Positions 34,545-43,790 of a DNA stretch of 64,000 nt are shown piece after piece; within the stretch, counting starts at the first letter, position 1; the number at the start of each line of letters is the position of its first letter. The translations under genes were made by a program, and so were the position numbers. The DNA lies in the NCBI GenBank assembly GCA_902589315.1, contig CACISK010000002.1:1-64000 (forward strand), read 5' to 3'. Under the pieces are notes generated by a model. That model saw nothing but the letters and a program-made list of their open reading frames with translations, was not told where the DNA came from and ran no database searches. Origin of the DNA: an uncultured Pelagibacteraceae bacterium. Lineage in GTDB: Bacteria > Pseudomonadota > Alphaproteobacteria > Pelagibacterales > Pelagibacteraceae.

Positions 34545-35387
34545 ATGAAATTACTAAGAGTAGGAGAAAAAAATAGAGAAAAGCCAGCTATATTGGATAA
34601 AGATGGAAATTTGCGAGATATTTCCAAATATATAAATGATTTAGATCCAACTAATTTAAATTTTGAAACATTTGAAAAAATCAAGAAAGTTGATTTATCA
34701 TCGCTTCCAGAAATTTCAAAGAATACTAGATTTGGTTCATGTATAACTAAACCAGGAAAATTTATTGCAATCGGATTAAATTTCTCTGACCATGCCGCAG
34801 AAACTGGAGCAAAACCACCAACAGAACCAATTGTTTTTATGAAAGCCACTAGTTCAATCAATGGACCAAATGATGATATTGAAATTACAAGCTATTCAAA
34901 AAAACTAGATTGGGAAGTTGAGTTAGGTTTAGTTATTGGAAAAAATGCAAAAAATATTCCAGAAAAAAATTCACAAGATTATATCTTAGGCTATTGTTTA
35001 GTGAATGATGTAAGTGAGAGGGAGTGGCAAATAGAAAAAATGGGACAATGGGTAAAAGGAAAATCGCACGATACATTTGGTCCTGTTGGTCCATATCTTG
35101 TAACCAAAGATGAGATTAATGATGTAAACAACCTAAATATGGAATTAGATTTAAATGGCGAAAGAATGCAAACAGGTAATACAAAAACAATGATTTTTAA
35201 TGTAGATCATATTGTTTCATATGTAAGTAGATATATGTCCCTTCAACCAGGAGATATTATTACAACAGGAACGCCCCCAGGAGTTGGAATGGGAATGAAG
35301 CCACAAAAATTTTTAAAAGCAGGTGATGAAATGAGGCTTTCAATTGAACTTCTTGGTGAACAAAAATCAAAAGTAGTTGCAATTTAA
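34545..35387 (+). CDS. Fumarylacetoacetate hydrolase-family protein
   Basis: 280 residues. FAH-family enzymes cleave C-C bonds of 2,4-diketo or acylpyruvate compounds. The N-terminal MKLLRVGEKNREKPAILD region, KFIAIGLNFSDHAAETG with the catalytic histidine, metal-binding EVELGLVIG and VNDVSEREWQ, the GKSHDTFGPVGPYLV stretch and GDIITTGTPPGVGMG are visible. This subgroup includes L-2,4-diketo-3-deoxyrhamnonate hydrolase of the non-phosphorylative deoxysugar route, consistent with the rhamnonate-dehydratase-like gene 8 kb away. GGAG lies before the ATG. Confidence 0.86.
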   Translation: MKLLRVGEKNREKPAILDKDGNLRDISKYINDLDPTNLNFETFEKIKKVDLSSLPEISKNTRFGSCITKPGKFIAIGLNFSDHAAETGAKPPTEPIVFMKATSSINGPNDDIEITSYSKKLDWEVELGLVIGKNAKNIPEKNSQDYILGYCLVNDVSEREWQIEKMGQWVKGKSHDTFGPVGPYLVTKDEINDVNNLNMELDLNGERMQTGNTKTMIFNVDHIVSYVSRYMSLQPGDIITTGTPPGVGMGMKPQKFLKAGDEMRLSIELLGEQKSKVVAI

Positions 35388-35421
35388 TCCAAATATAATC
35401 TCTTTTTTGATATAATAAATT

Positions 35422-38103
35422 GTGATCAAGAGAGACTTATATTATGAGAGAATTCCTACAAAATCTTTGAGAGAGGATGTTAGGTTTTTAGGAAATTCAT
35501 TAGGAAATGTAATTAAAGAACAAGAAGGGAAAAGCTTTTATAATCTTGTTGAGAAAATTAGAAGGTTATCAAAAGCAAATAAAATCCAAAAAAAATCATA
35601 TAAAAAAATTTCTAGTGAAATAAAAAGTATTAATCCTAAAAATACTTACAAGCTTGCAAGAGCATTTAATCATTTTATGAATTTTATAAATCTAGCTGAG
35701 TCTATTGATGCATCTAGACAACTAAATCAATATGAAAATAAAAGAGACGGTAAAAATCAAAAAAATATTTTTATAGAAGAAATTTTTGAGAAATTATTTA
35801 AAAATAAAAAAATTAATAATAATAAAATATATAGTTTTGCAAAAAATTTAAATATTGGAATAGTTTTGACAGCCCATCCAACAGAGGTCAAAAGAAGAAC
35901 TTTAATTCAAAAATATCATAAAATTACAGAAATACTTGAGGATAGAGAGTTATTTAAAGATCACTCTTCAAAAATAAAATCTTTAAATAAAAAAATTCAT
36001 GATGAATTTACCATTATCTGGAATACAGATGACTTAAAAAGATCAAAACCATCTCCAGCCGATGAAGCGCGATGGGGTCTTGCAATAATAGAGGATAGTC
36101 TTTGGGAAACTATTCCAAAAGTCTACAGAAGACTCAATGATATATTTTTGAAAAATATGGGAAAAGGTTTGCCCAAAAATTTTAATCCCATTGAGTTTGG
36201 ATCGTGGATGGGTGGTGATAGAGATGGAAATCCAAATGTAACATCAAAAGTAACCAAAGAAGTTTTGCTATTATCAAGATGGGAAGCAGCAAAATTGTAT
36301 GAAAAAGAACTCACTAAATTAATTAGATCATATTCAATGAAAAAGTGTTCAAAAAAAATTCAAAGACTTACAGGAAAATCATTTGAACCTTACAGAGTTT
36401 TCTTAAGACCTTTAAGAGATAAAATGCGATTTACTCATCGAGCAATTGAACAGTTTATAGTGAACAAAAAACCTTTGGACTATAACAAATTATTAAACTC
36501 AAAAGAAGAAATTTTAAAACCTCTTAGAATTGTCCGTGAGTCTTTAGAGGAAAATCAAAGTGAAAATATAGCGAGTGGTGAATTATTAGATTTAATGAGA
36601 AGAACAAAATGTTTTGGAATTAATCTGGCAAAACTAGATATTAGACAAGAGTCATCTAGACACTCACAGTTAATTAATGAACTTATTAAGAAAAAAAATA
36701 AACTTAATTATTTAAAATGGAGTGAGAAGGAAAAAATTAAATTTTTATCATCTAAGATGAAAAAAAAATCAAATTTCATAAAAAATTTTAATTTTAAAAA
36801 TAAAGAAAATAAAGAAGTTTGGTCAACATTTAAAATTTTATCTGAAGAGCCGTCTGAATGTTTAGGGGCTTATGTTATTTCAATGACATCATCTGCATCT
36901 GACATTCTCTCTGTTTTATATTTGCAAAAAGAAGCAAACATTAAGGATAAATTAAGAGTTGTCCCTTTATTTGAAACATTAGATGACTTAATTAATGCAA
37001 AATCAATAATGGCCAGCTTGTTTTCATTAAAGTGGTACAGAGATTTAATAAAAAATAAACAAGAAGTTATGATTGGATATTCAGACTCAAGCAAAGATGC
37101 TGGAAAAATTTGTGCAAGTTGGCATCAATATAAGGCTCAAGAAGAAATTATTAAAATTGCAAAAAAATATAAAATAGATGTCACTTTCTTTCATGGAAGA
37201 GGTGGTTCAGCGGGCAGAGGTGGAGGCCCAATTCAAGCTACTTTAAAATCTCAGCCGCCAAATACAGTTAATGGAAAAATTAGAATAACTGATCAAGGAG
37301 AAGTTATTCAGCAGAAATATGGATATCAGCCTTTAGCAATTTATAATTTATGTAGCTATATAGGAGCGGTAATGGAGGCAACATTAACACCACCGCCAGT
37401 CCCTAAAAAAGATTGGAGAAATCTAATTGAAAAAATGTCTGATATTTCAAAAAGTTCATATAGAAAAAATATTAATCAAAGTTCAGATTTTATTAAATAT
37501 TTTAAAACCGTTACGCCACATGTGTCTTTAGGAAAACTTTCAATTGGATCAAGACCGTCTAAAAGAAAGAATATTGATAATATCAAAGGTTTAAGAGCAA
37601 TACCCTGGGTATTTGCTTGGACACAAATAAGACTAATGCTCCCAGCATGGCTTGGAAGTGCAGAAGCTTTAAGATATTCATCAATTAAAAAATTTGAAAA
37701 AACACTAATTGATATGGAAAAAAACTGGCCTTTCTTCAATTCAATGATGGATATATTGGATATGGTAATTTCAAAAGTGGACCCAGATATTTCAAAAATA
37801 TATGAGGAGTATTTAGCTGACAAAAATTTAAAAAGAGTTGGAAAAAAACTCAGGTTCCAATTCGGAGTTATTAAAAAATTAAATAAAAAGATTACGCCAA
37901 AAGAAATTATATATGAAAGGAAAAAATTTAGATCAGGAGTTATTGTAAGAAATATTTACACAGAAGTATTAAATATAATTCAAGCAGTAGTTATGAATAA
38001 AATCAAAAACAAAAATTTAAATTCAGATAAAAAAAATGATCTTAATGATGCATTATTAACTTCTATTGCAGGTATTTCAGCTGCAATGAAAAATACTGGT
38101 TAA
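35422..38103 (+). CDS. ppc: Phosphoenolpyruvate carboxylase
   Basis: 893 residues, the normal size. It converts PEP and bicarbonate to oxaloacetate, refilling the TCA cycle. The catalytic histidine region TAHPTEVKRRT, GSWMGGDRDGNPNV, the second histidine loop FHGRGGSAGRGGGP, and QGEVIQQKYG are all present, with a DIRQESSRHS stretch. A TATAAT sequence ends five bases before the GTG start and there is no ribosome site, so a leaderless message is possible. N-terminal phosphorylation sites of plant enzymes are absent. The stop is immediately followed by the ccdA ATG. Confidence 0.95.
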   Translation: MIKRDLYYERIPTKSLREDVRFLGNSLGNVIKEQEGKSFYNLVEKIRRLSKANKIQKKSYKKISSEIKSINPKNTYKLARAFNHFMNFINLAESIDASRQLNQYENKRDGKNQKNIFIEEIFEKLFKNKKINNNKIYSFAKNLNIGIVLTAHPTEVKRRTLIQKYHKITEILEDRELFKDHSSKIKSLNKKIHDEFTIIWNTDDLKRSKPSPADEARWGLAIIEDSLWETIPKVYRRLNDIFLKNMGKGLPKNFNPIEFGSWMGGDRDGNPNVTSKVTKEVLLLSRWEAAKLYEKELTKLIRSYSMKKCSKKIQRLTGKSFEPYRVFLRPLRDKMRFTHRAIEQFIVNKKPLDYNKLLNSKEEILKPLRIVRESLEENQSENIASGELLDLMRRTKCFGINLAKLDIRQESSRHSQLINELIKKKNKLNYLKWSEKEKIKFLSSKMKKKSNFIKNFNFKNKENKEVWSTFKILSEEPSECLGAYVISMTSSASDILSVLYLQKEANIKDKLRVVPLFETLDDLINAKSIMASLFSLKWYRDLIKNKQEVMIGYSDSSKDAGKICASWHQYKAQEEIIKIAKKYKIDVTFFHGRGGSAGRGGGPIQATLKSQPPNTVNGKIRITDQGEVIQQKYGYQPLAIYNLCSYIGAVMEATLTPPPVPKKDWRNLIEKMSDISKSSYRKNINQSSDFIKYFKTVTPHVSLGKLSIGSRPSKRKNIDNIKGLRAIPWVFAWTQIRLMLPAWLGSAEALRYSSIKKFEKTLIDMEKNWPFFNSMMDILDMVISKVDPDISKIYEEYLADKNLKRVGKKLRFQFGVIKKLNKKITPKEIIYERKKFRSGVIVRNIYTEVLNIIQAVVMNKIKNKNLNSDKKNDLNDALLTSIAGISAAMKNTG

Positions 38104-38811
38104 ATGATAGAATTATTTGTTGCATTTGGAGCTGGATTGATAAGCTTTTTATCTCCATGTGTACTTCCATTAATACCTGGATATATATCTTATATTTCTG
38201 GAAGCTCTTTAAATGAGTTATTAGAAAAAAAAACAATTAATATATTCCCCATAGTTTTATTTACTTTTGGTTTTTCAATTGTTTTTATAAGCTTTGGAGC
38301 TACCGCAACTTTTTTAGGTTCTTTAATTTTAAGTAACTCTTTTGAATTAAGAATTATTGCAGGAAGTATTATAATCATTTTCTCCCTTCATATTATGGGA
38401 TTAATTAATATTAAGTTTTTGAATTATGAAAAAAGAATTAATACTGAGATTAAATCAGGAAATTTTAGCTCCATATTAGTTGGTATGGCTTTTGGATTTG
38501 GATGGACTCCATGTATTGGTCCTATTTTGGGATCAATATTAGCTTTAGCTTCGATCGAGCAAAGTTTGAACCGAGGTATATTGTTACTTGTGTTTTATTC
38601 ACTTGGATTAGCATTGCCATTTATTGCATCAGGTTATTTGATTCAACGTTTTATGGTTGTTACAAAAAATCTAAAATCAAAAATGATAACTATTTCAAGA
38701 GTTGGTGGAGGATTATTATTGATAACAGGAATATTAATGATTACAAACCAGTTACAAGCTTTAGGATTTTACATATTAAAGTATTTTCCTATACTTCAAA
38801 AACTTGGATAA
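38104..38811 (+). CDS. ccdA: CcdA-type cytochrome c biogenesis / thiol-disulfide protein
   Basis: 235 residues with six membrane segments. CcdA passes reducing power from cytoplasmic thioredoxin across the membrane to periplasmic apocytochrome or thiol proteins. The two membrane cysteines are visible: C19 in LSPCVLPLIPG and C137 in GWTPCIGPILGS, each beside proline as in the family. It starts directly after the ppc stop codon and its stop is three bases before azoR, so it is in an unusual operon with unrelated enzymes; no ResA/CcmG partner is nearby. Confidence 0.9.
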   Translation: MIELFVAFGAGLISFLSPCVLPLIPGYISYISGSSLNELLEKKTINIFPIVLFTFGFSIVFISFGATATFLGSLILSNSFELRIIAGSIIIIFSLHIMGLINIKFLNYEKRINTEIKSGNFSSILVGMAFGFGWTPCIGPILGSILALASIEQSLNRGILLLVFYSLGLALPFIASGYLIQRFMVVTKNLKSKMITISRVGGGLLLITGILMITNQLQALGFYILKYFPILQKLG

Positions 38812-38813
38812 AA

Positions 38814-39401
38814 ATGAAAATATACCAAATCGATTGTAGTGCTAGAAAAGAAGGTTCTACCTCAAGGATGCTTGCAAAAAAAGTACTTGATAAAGTTAAA
38901 AAAGATAATGATGAGGTCATTTATAGAGACCTAGATGACGAAATGCTTTTTATATCTGGTTTAACTGAGTCTGGAATGAAAATTCCTGAGAATGAGCAAA
39001 CAGATGAACATAAAAAAATGTTTGAATTGTCTGACAAGTTAGTATCGGAGTTAAAAGAATGTGATGTAATCATTATATCAGTGCCAATTTATAATTTTGG
39101 TCCACCAGCAACACTGAAAGCTTGGGCAGATCTCGCGGCCAGAGTAAAATTGACATTTAAATACGGGGATGACGGAAGAAGAAAAGGTTTATTAGAAGAT
39201 AAGCAGGTCTACTTAGTAATTACTTCTGGTGGAACAAAAATACAAGGGGAAGAAGACTTTTTAACTCCATGGCTGATACATATGTTAAATTTTTTTGGTA
39301 TTAAAAAAATTGATATAGTTGCAGCAGATCAAATGGCTTTAGATTATGAAAAATCGATAAAAAATGCTGAAGAAAAAATAGAAGAATTATTTAAAGATTA
39401 A
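38814..39401 (+). CDS. azoR: FMN-dependent NADH:quinone/azo reductase (AzoR-like)
   Basis: 195 residues from the ATG at 38814; an in-frame upstream extension lies inside ccdA and is not used. Flavodoxin-fold enzyme, two-electron reduction of quinones or azo compounds with NADH. Motifs: IDCSARKEGSTSRMLA (phosphate loop), SVPIYNFGPPATLKAWAD (flavin ring) and LVITSGGTKI. The active-site stretch FKYGDDGRRKGLLEDK is typical. Coupled to ccdA by a two-base gap. The stop overlaps the converging dioxygenase by 11 bases. Confidence 0.87.
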   Translation: MKIYQIDCSARKEGSTSRMLAKKVLDKVKKDNDEVIYRDLDDEMLFISGLTESGMKIPENEQTDEHKKMFELSDKLVSELKECDVIIISVPIYNFGPPATLKAWADLAARVKLTFKYGDDGRRKGLLEDKQVYLVITSGGTKIQGEEDFLTPWLIHMLNFFGIKKIDIVAADQMALDYEKSIKNAEEKIEELFKD

Positions 39402-40494
39402 ATTTTCTTTTTAAATGTCTAAGTTTACCTTCTGTACTGTCGAAATCAATGTAGCATCCTTGTAAATATCTATCACCTTCATTGACATCATACTTTGTTC
39501 TACCATGAAGTAATCTGTGATTGTCCATCATTAATAAATCTCCATTTTCTAATTTGAACTCAACTTTATATTTATCAGAGTTATATAATTCAGAAATTTT
39601 ATTTCTAGCTTTATAGAATAAATCCAATTTCGATTTTTCTAATATCGGAGCATAATCTAATCTTGGACTAAATCTAACTTGTTTAAAATGATTATTTTCA
39701 TCTAGTTTAATTAACTCAGACATATCTTCTAGAACAATTGTTTTATCTATAAATTTAAATTTTACTTTAACTGAAGATAAAATTTCATAATATTCTGGAT
39801 AATCCTTTTTGATTTTTTCACTTACTGTGTAACCATCAACCAAGGTAGAATTTCCTCCGCTCACATTATTTGTAATACAATGCAATAATTGAACACAAGG
39901 AACTGGTTTTCTGTACGGATTATCTGTGTGTGGAGATAATGCTAACGATGTATAAGCCAAATCATTTGGATTAGCAACAGATCTCACATTAAAAAATTCA
40001 CCAAAATTTGTTCTTCTAACACTACCAATTGAATTTGCAAATTTAATAATAAAATTATCTTCAGTTGGAACATTAGTTAAAACTACAAAACCATATTTAT
40101 AGAATGATACCAACAACTCATACATGATTTTTTTTTCAAAAATATCATTTTCAAATTTAAATTTTTGAAAATTATTAAAATTTGAATCCCATTTAATTTT
40201 ATCAATTGAAATAGGATCAAGATTTTGCGATTTATACTCACTTAATATTTGATCTTCTTTTATTTTATAATTGGTCCCATCATTGAAAAATAAATTAAGC
40301 AATCCATCTTCATTCTCAATTTTTTCTATATCAATATTAGTATTTATAGAATTTGGATCAAATAATCTTTGTTGATTTCCTTTATCCAGAGCATCTTCGT
40401 TATTTATTCTTTCTCTAAGCCAAAAAGGATGTATTTCTTTTTTATTATCTCCACTATTTATAAATACTTTTTTAGAATCGATTTCTATTTTCAT
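39391..40494 (-). CDS. Gamma-butyrobetaine hydroxylase-like Fe(II)/2-oxoglutarate dioxygenase
   Basis: 367 residues. N-terminal domain with IHPFWLRERINNEDAL, then a TauD-type catalytic domain. The iron ligands H189 and D191 are in LSPHTDNPYRKP and the distal histidine H330 in MDNHRLLHGRTKY. Known family enzymes hydroxylate gamma-butyrobetaine or trimethyllysine in carnitine synthesis. The N-terminal domain lacks the zinc-binding cysteines usual after WLR, so its structure or partner binding may differ. Substrate is uncertain; a quaternary-amine acid fits a marine osmolyte user. Converges with azoR and is divergent from the IMPase gene. Confidence 0.82.
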   Translation of the reverse strand: MKIEIDSKKVFINSGDNKKEIHPFWLRERINNEDALDKGNQQRLFDPNSINTNIDIEKIENEDGLLNLFFNDGTNYKIKEDQILSEYKSQNLDPISIDKIKWDSNFNNFQKFKFENDIFEKKIMYELLVSFYKYGFVVLTNVPTEDNFIIKFANSIGSVRRTNFGEFFNVRSVANPNDLAYTSLALSPHTDNPYRKPVPCVQLLHCITNNVSGGNSTLVDGYTVSEKIKKDYPEYYEILSSVKVKFKFIDKTIVLEDMSELIKLDENNHFKQVRFSPRLDYAPILEKSKLDLFYKARNKISELYNSDKYKVEFKLENGDLLMMDNHRLLHGRTKYDVNEGDRYLQGCYIDFDSTEGKLRHLKRKFNL

Positions 40495-40581
40495 CTATCT
40501 GGATTCTTCTACCAAATTCTAAAATTTTCAAGATATTTTATTTGAACTAGTTGTATATTTTAACTATTACTCATCAGATAA

Positions 40582-41385
40582 ATGACCTTCAAAAAAACAA
40601 AAGATTTCAGGATTTATTACACCTTTTTGAATAAGCTTGCTAAGGATTTAACTAATTTCTATTACACTAAACTTAACAAAACTTTTACAATTAATAACAA
40701 GTTAAAAGGCAAAGGTTACGATCCAGTTACCAGTGCTGATAAAGCTTTTGAAAAATTTATAAGACAAAAGATTAATGACAAGTTCCCAGATCACCAAATT
40801 ATTGGTGAAGAGTTTGGAGTAAAAAAAACAAAAAGTCTATTTTCTTGGATAATTGATCCAATTGATGGAACAAGATCATTTGTTGCCGGTAATCCTACAT
40901 GGAGCAATTTAATTTCTTTAAATTATATGAATAAACCAATGGTTGGGTTAGCCAATTTCCCAAGAATGAGAAGATATTATTTAAATCAAAATGACAAATC
41001 TGCTTTTGTATTTGAAAATGGAAAAAGAAGAAAATTAAAAGTTAACAAAAAAATTAAATTTAATTATTTAAAGTTAGCTGCGGCTTTTCATGGAACTTTG
41101 TCTTTTCAAAAACAAAAAAAAATTATGAAATTTGTTAAGAGAATGCAGTTTCCATGTTTCGATGCACTAACATACTGTCAATTAGCAGAAGGAAGATTAG
41201 ATGTTGTAGCTCAATGTGCTAACAAAATTTGGGATATACATCCAATAATACCAATTATAAAAGCATCAGGTGGAATAATTACTACATGGGATAATAAGGA
41301 TGCTTCATTGGGTGGAAATATAATTGTTTCAAATAATTCATCAAATCATAAAAAAATTTTAAAATTGCTCAAGCCAGCCACATGA
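40582..41385 (+). CDS. Inositol-monophosphatase family phosphatase (HisN-like)
   Basis: 267 residues. Mg-dependent phosphatase with GEEFGVKKTKSLFSW, the metal motif WIIDPIDGTRSFVAGNPTW, and the second metal site with NKIWDIHPIIPIIKASGG. The GTRSFVAGNPTW form is close to histidinol-phosphatase HisN and to some inositol-phosphatases, so histidinol phosphatase is a possible role. The stop overlaps the amidotransferase start (ATGA), so the two form a pair. TTGAAC (40542-40547) and TATTAC (40565-40570) with a 17-base spacer form a weak promoter just before the ATG. Confidence 0.8.
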   Translation: MTFKKTKDFRIYYTFLNKLAKDLTNFYYTKLNKTFTINNKLKGKGYDPVTSADKAFEKFIRQKINDKFPDHQIIGEEFGVKKTKSLFSWIIDPIDGTRSFVAGNPTWSNLISLNYMNKPMVGLANFPRMRRYYLNQNDKSAFVFENGKRRKLKVNKKIKFNYLKLAAAFHGTLSFQKQKKIMKFVKRMQFPCFDALTYCQLAEGRLDVVAQCANKIWDIHPIIPIIKASGGIITTWDNKDASLGGNIIVSNNSSNHKKILKLLKPAT

Positions 41386-42107
41386 AAAATATAATTGTTC
41401 TTCAACATATTAAAATTGAGGATCCTGGTTATATTAAAGATTTAATGTTAGAGGATAAAATTAATATTAAAACTATAGAACTTGATGAGGGTGAAAAGAT
41501 ACCTGATAATTTAACTGGATTTGATGCAATGTTTTGTATGGGTGGACCAATGGATACTTGGATGGAAAAAGATTACCCGTGGTTAATAGATGAAAAAAAG
41601 AAAATCAAAGAATTTGTTGTAGATTTAAATAAACCGTATTTAGGTTTTTGTTTAGGTTGTCAATTATTAGGAGAGGTAGTTGGAGGTAAAGTGGTTAAAT
41701 CAAAAAATCCAGAAATAGGTATTTTAGATATTAATTTTTTAAATAGTAAAAAGGATGATTTATTATTTAAAGAATATCCTGATATTATTAAATCACTTCA
41801 ATGGCACTCATATGAAGTTCAAAATCTAGAAAATAATAATGATATAACTCTTTTAGCGTCATCTCCTGAAACGAAATACCAAATTTTTAAATACAAAAAA
41901 CATGCTTATGGTATTCAATTTCATATAGAGATAAAAGATACTACTGTAGGAGAATGGGGATGTGTGCCTGAATATAAGTCTGCTTTAGAGAGTCAGTTAG
42001 GACAGGGAGCTCTTAATAAATTTGATAGTGATGCGAAAGACAATATTCAATCTATGAATAAATATTCTAAAATTCTTTACGAAAACTTCAAAAAAATAGT
42101 GAATTAA
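41382..42107 (+). CDS. Class I glutamine amidotransferase-like protein
   Basis: 241 residues of the GATase-1 fold, related to the GMP synthase glutaminase domain. The nucleophile cysteine is in LGFCLGCQLLGE; the histidine and glutamate are in IQFHIEI. FCMGGPMDTWMEKDYPWL marks the stand-alone group of amidotransferase-like proteins found in many proteobacteria. It could hydrolyse glutamine or a gamma-glutamyl compound. It overlaps the phosphatase gene by four bases and precedes the peptide transporter after 61 bases. Confidence 0.82.
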   Translation: MKNIIVLQHIKIEDPGYIKDLMLEDKINIKTIELDEGEKIPDNLTGFDAMFCMGGPMDTWMEKDYPWLIDEKKKIKEFVVDLNKPYLGFCLGCQLLGEVVGGKVVKSKNPEIGILDINFLNSKKDDLLFKEYPDIIKSLQWHSYEVQNLENNNDITLLASSPETKYQIFKYKKHAYGIQFHIEIKDTTVGEWGCVPEYKSALESQLGQGALNKFDSDAKDNIQSMNKYSKILYENFKKIVN

Positions 42108-42168
42108 ATCACTTTAGTTTACATAATTAATAAGTTAGATTTTTATTTTAATAATATAGGAGAGAGAA

Positions 42169-43731
42169 ATGAAGTATGGGTATTTTATAAAAATTTTATT
42201 GGCTTTTTTTCTAGCTTTTGCTCCAACACAAGTATTTGCAAAAACTATTAAATGGTCAATGCAGGGTGATAGTTTAACACTTGATCCTCATGCTCAAAAC
42301 GAAGGTCCAACTACTCAAGTATCTAGACAAGTATATGAAGCTCTAGTTACTAGAGGATTAGATATGAAAATTGGACCTCAACTAGCAACCGAGTGGAGAA
42401 CTCAAGGTCCTAATACTTGGATCTTTAAATTAAGAGAAGATGTTAAATTTTCTGATGGGACTCCATTTACATCTGAAGATGTTGTATTTAGTATTTTAAG
42501 AGCAAAACAAAGAACATCTGATTTTAAAGAATATATTAGTACAGTATCAGGTGTAAAAGCAGTTAATGACTACACAGTAGAAATAACAACAAGTAAACCA
42601 AATCCAATTCTTTTAAACCAACTTTCAAACATTTTTATAATGTCAAAAAAATGGAGTGAAAAGAATTTTGCAGTTATGGCACAGAACTGGGATGCTGGAC
42701 AAGAAACATTTTCAGCTACAAATGCTATGGGAACTGGACCATTTAAAATTACATTAAGAGAACCAAATACTAAAACAGTTTTCAAACGTAATAAAAAATG
42801 GTGGGGTAGTATGAAAGATGACAAAGTAACGGAAATTCATCTACTACCTATAAAAAATGCAGCTACTAGAGTTGCAGCTCTTTTATCTGGTGAAATAGAT
42901 GTTGTTACTGATGCACCAGTTCAAGATTTGGCTAGAATTAAAAATTCACCTGCTCACAAAGTTGAAAGTACTGCTCAAATGAGAACTATATTCCTTGGAA
43001 TGGATCAGGGAGCAGATAAACTTAGAACAGGTAACACAGGTGATAACCCATTTAAAAAGAAAGCAGTTAGACAAGCTCTTTATCAAGCAATAGATATTGA
43101 GGCTATTAAGAAAAAAGTAATGAGAGGTTTAAGTGAACCTGCTGGAATAATCACTTTTCCAGGTGTTAATGGATACACAGAGGAACTTGATAAGAGACTT
43201 CCTTATGATGTAGCTGCTGCAAAAAAACTTTTAGCTGATGCTGGATATCCAAATGGATTTGAAGTTGAGCTTAGATGTCCAAATGACAGGTATGTAAATG
43301 ATGAAGCTATATGTACAGCTGTAGTTGGTATGTTAGGTAAAATTGGTGTTAAAGTAAATCTATTTGCCCAAACAAAAAGTAAGCACTTTAAAGAACTAAA
43401 AGATAATCAAGGTGACTTTTATATGTTAGGTTGGGGAGTTCCGACTTTAGATAGTCATTATGTTTTCCATTACCTATATGAAAGTGGAGCAAGCTGGAAC
43501 AGAGTTAACTTTAGTAACTCTGATGTAGATGCTGCGATAAGAGTTATGGAAGGTGAGGTTAACCTAGATAAGAGAAATGCTGCGATAGCTAAAGCTTGGA
43601 AAATAGTAAAAGATGATATTTCTTATCTTCCTTTACATCACCAAGTTATATCTTGGGCTGCAAAAAAAGATGTTAATGTTCCGATAAGACCGAATAACGA
43701 ACCGTTATTCCGTTTTGCGAGCTTTGACTAA
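42169..43731 (+). CDS. dppA: Peptide/nickel-type ABC transporter binding protein (DppA-like)
   Basis: 520 residues. Signal peptide ILLAFFLAFAPTQVFA followed by KTIKWS. The family motifs are SLTLDPHAQNEG, TWIFKLREDVKFSDGTPFT and VRQALYQAIDIEAIKKKV, with an SBP-5 fold. Likely binds dipeptides or oligopeptides. AGGAGAG before the ATG is a good ribosome site. Followed by a 12-bp stem hairpin and then dppB with a TTG start, so binding protein is expected in excess over the membrane parts. Confidence 0.9.
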   Translation: MKYGYFIKILLAFFLAFAPTQVFAKTIKWSMQGDSLTLDPHAQNEGPTTQVSRQVYEALVTRGLDMKIGPQLATEWRTQGPNTWIFKLREDVKFSDGTPFTSEDVVFSILRAKQRTSDFKEYISTVSGVKAVNDYTVEITTSKPNPILLNQLSNIFIMSKKWSEKNFAVMAQNWDAGQETFSATNAMGTGPFKITLREPNTKTVFKRNKKWWGSMKDDKVTEIHLLPIKNAATRVAALLSGEIDVVTDAPVQDLARIKNSPAHKVESTAQMRTIFLGMDQGADKLRTGNTGDNPFKKKAVRQALYQAIDIEAIKKKVMRGLSEPAGIITFPGVNGYTEELDKRLPYDVAAAKKLLADAGYPNGFEVELRCPNDRYVNDEAICTAVVGMLGKIGVKVNLFAQTKSKHFKELKDNQGDFYMLGWGVPTLDSHYVFHYLYESGASWNRVNFSNSDVDAAIRVMEGEVNLDKRNAAIAKAWKIVKDDISYLPLHHQVISWAAKKDVNVPIRPNNEPLFRFASFD

Positions 43732-43740
43732 ATAATTTAT

Positions 43741-43770
43741 TACAAGCCCTTTTTAATTAAAGGGCTTGTA
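43741..43770 (+). terminator. Hairpin between dppA and dppB
   Basis: TACAAGCCCTTT (43741-43752) pairs with AAAGGGCTTGTA (43759-43770), a perfect 12-bp stem with a six-base loop. There is no T run after it, so it is more likely a processing/stabilising or attenuating hairpin than a full terminator. Confidence 0.5.
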
Positions 43771-43790
43771 TAAAAATAAAATTTCATAAA

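Noticed and set aside
38502..38813. Long upstream extension of the azoreductase frame
   Set aside because: It lies entirely within ccdA in another frame. The flavodoxin start MKIYQIDCSARKEG at 38814 is the natural N-terminus.
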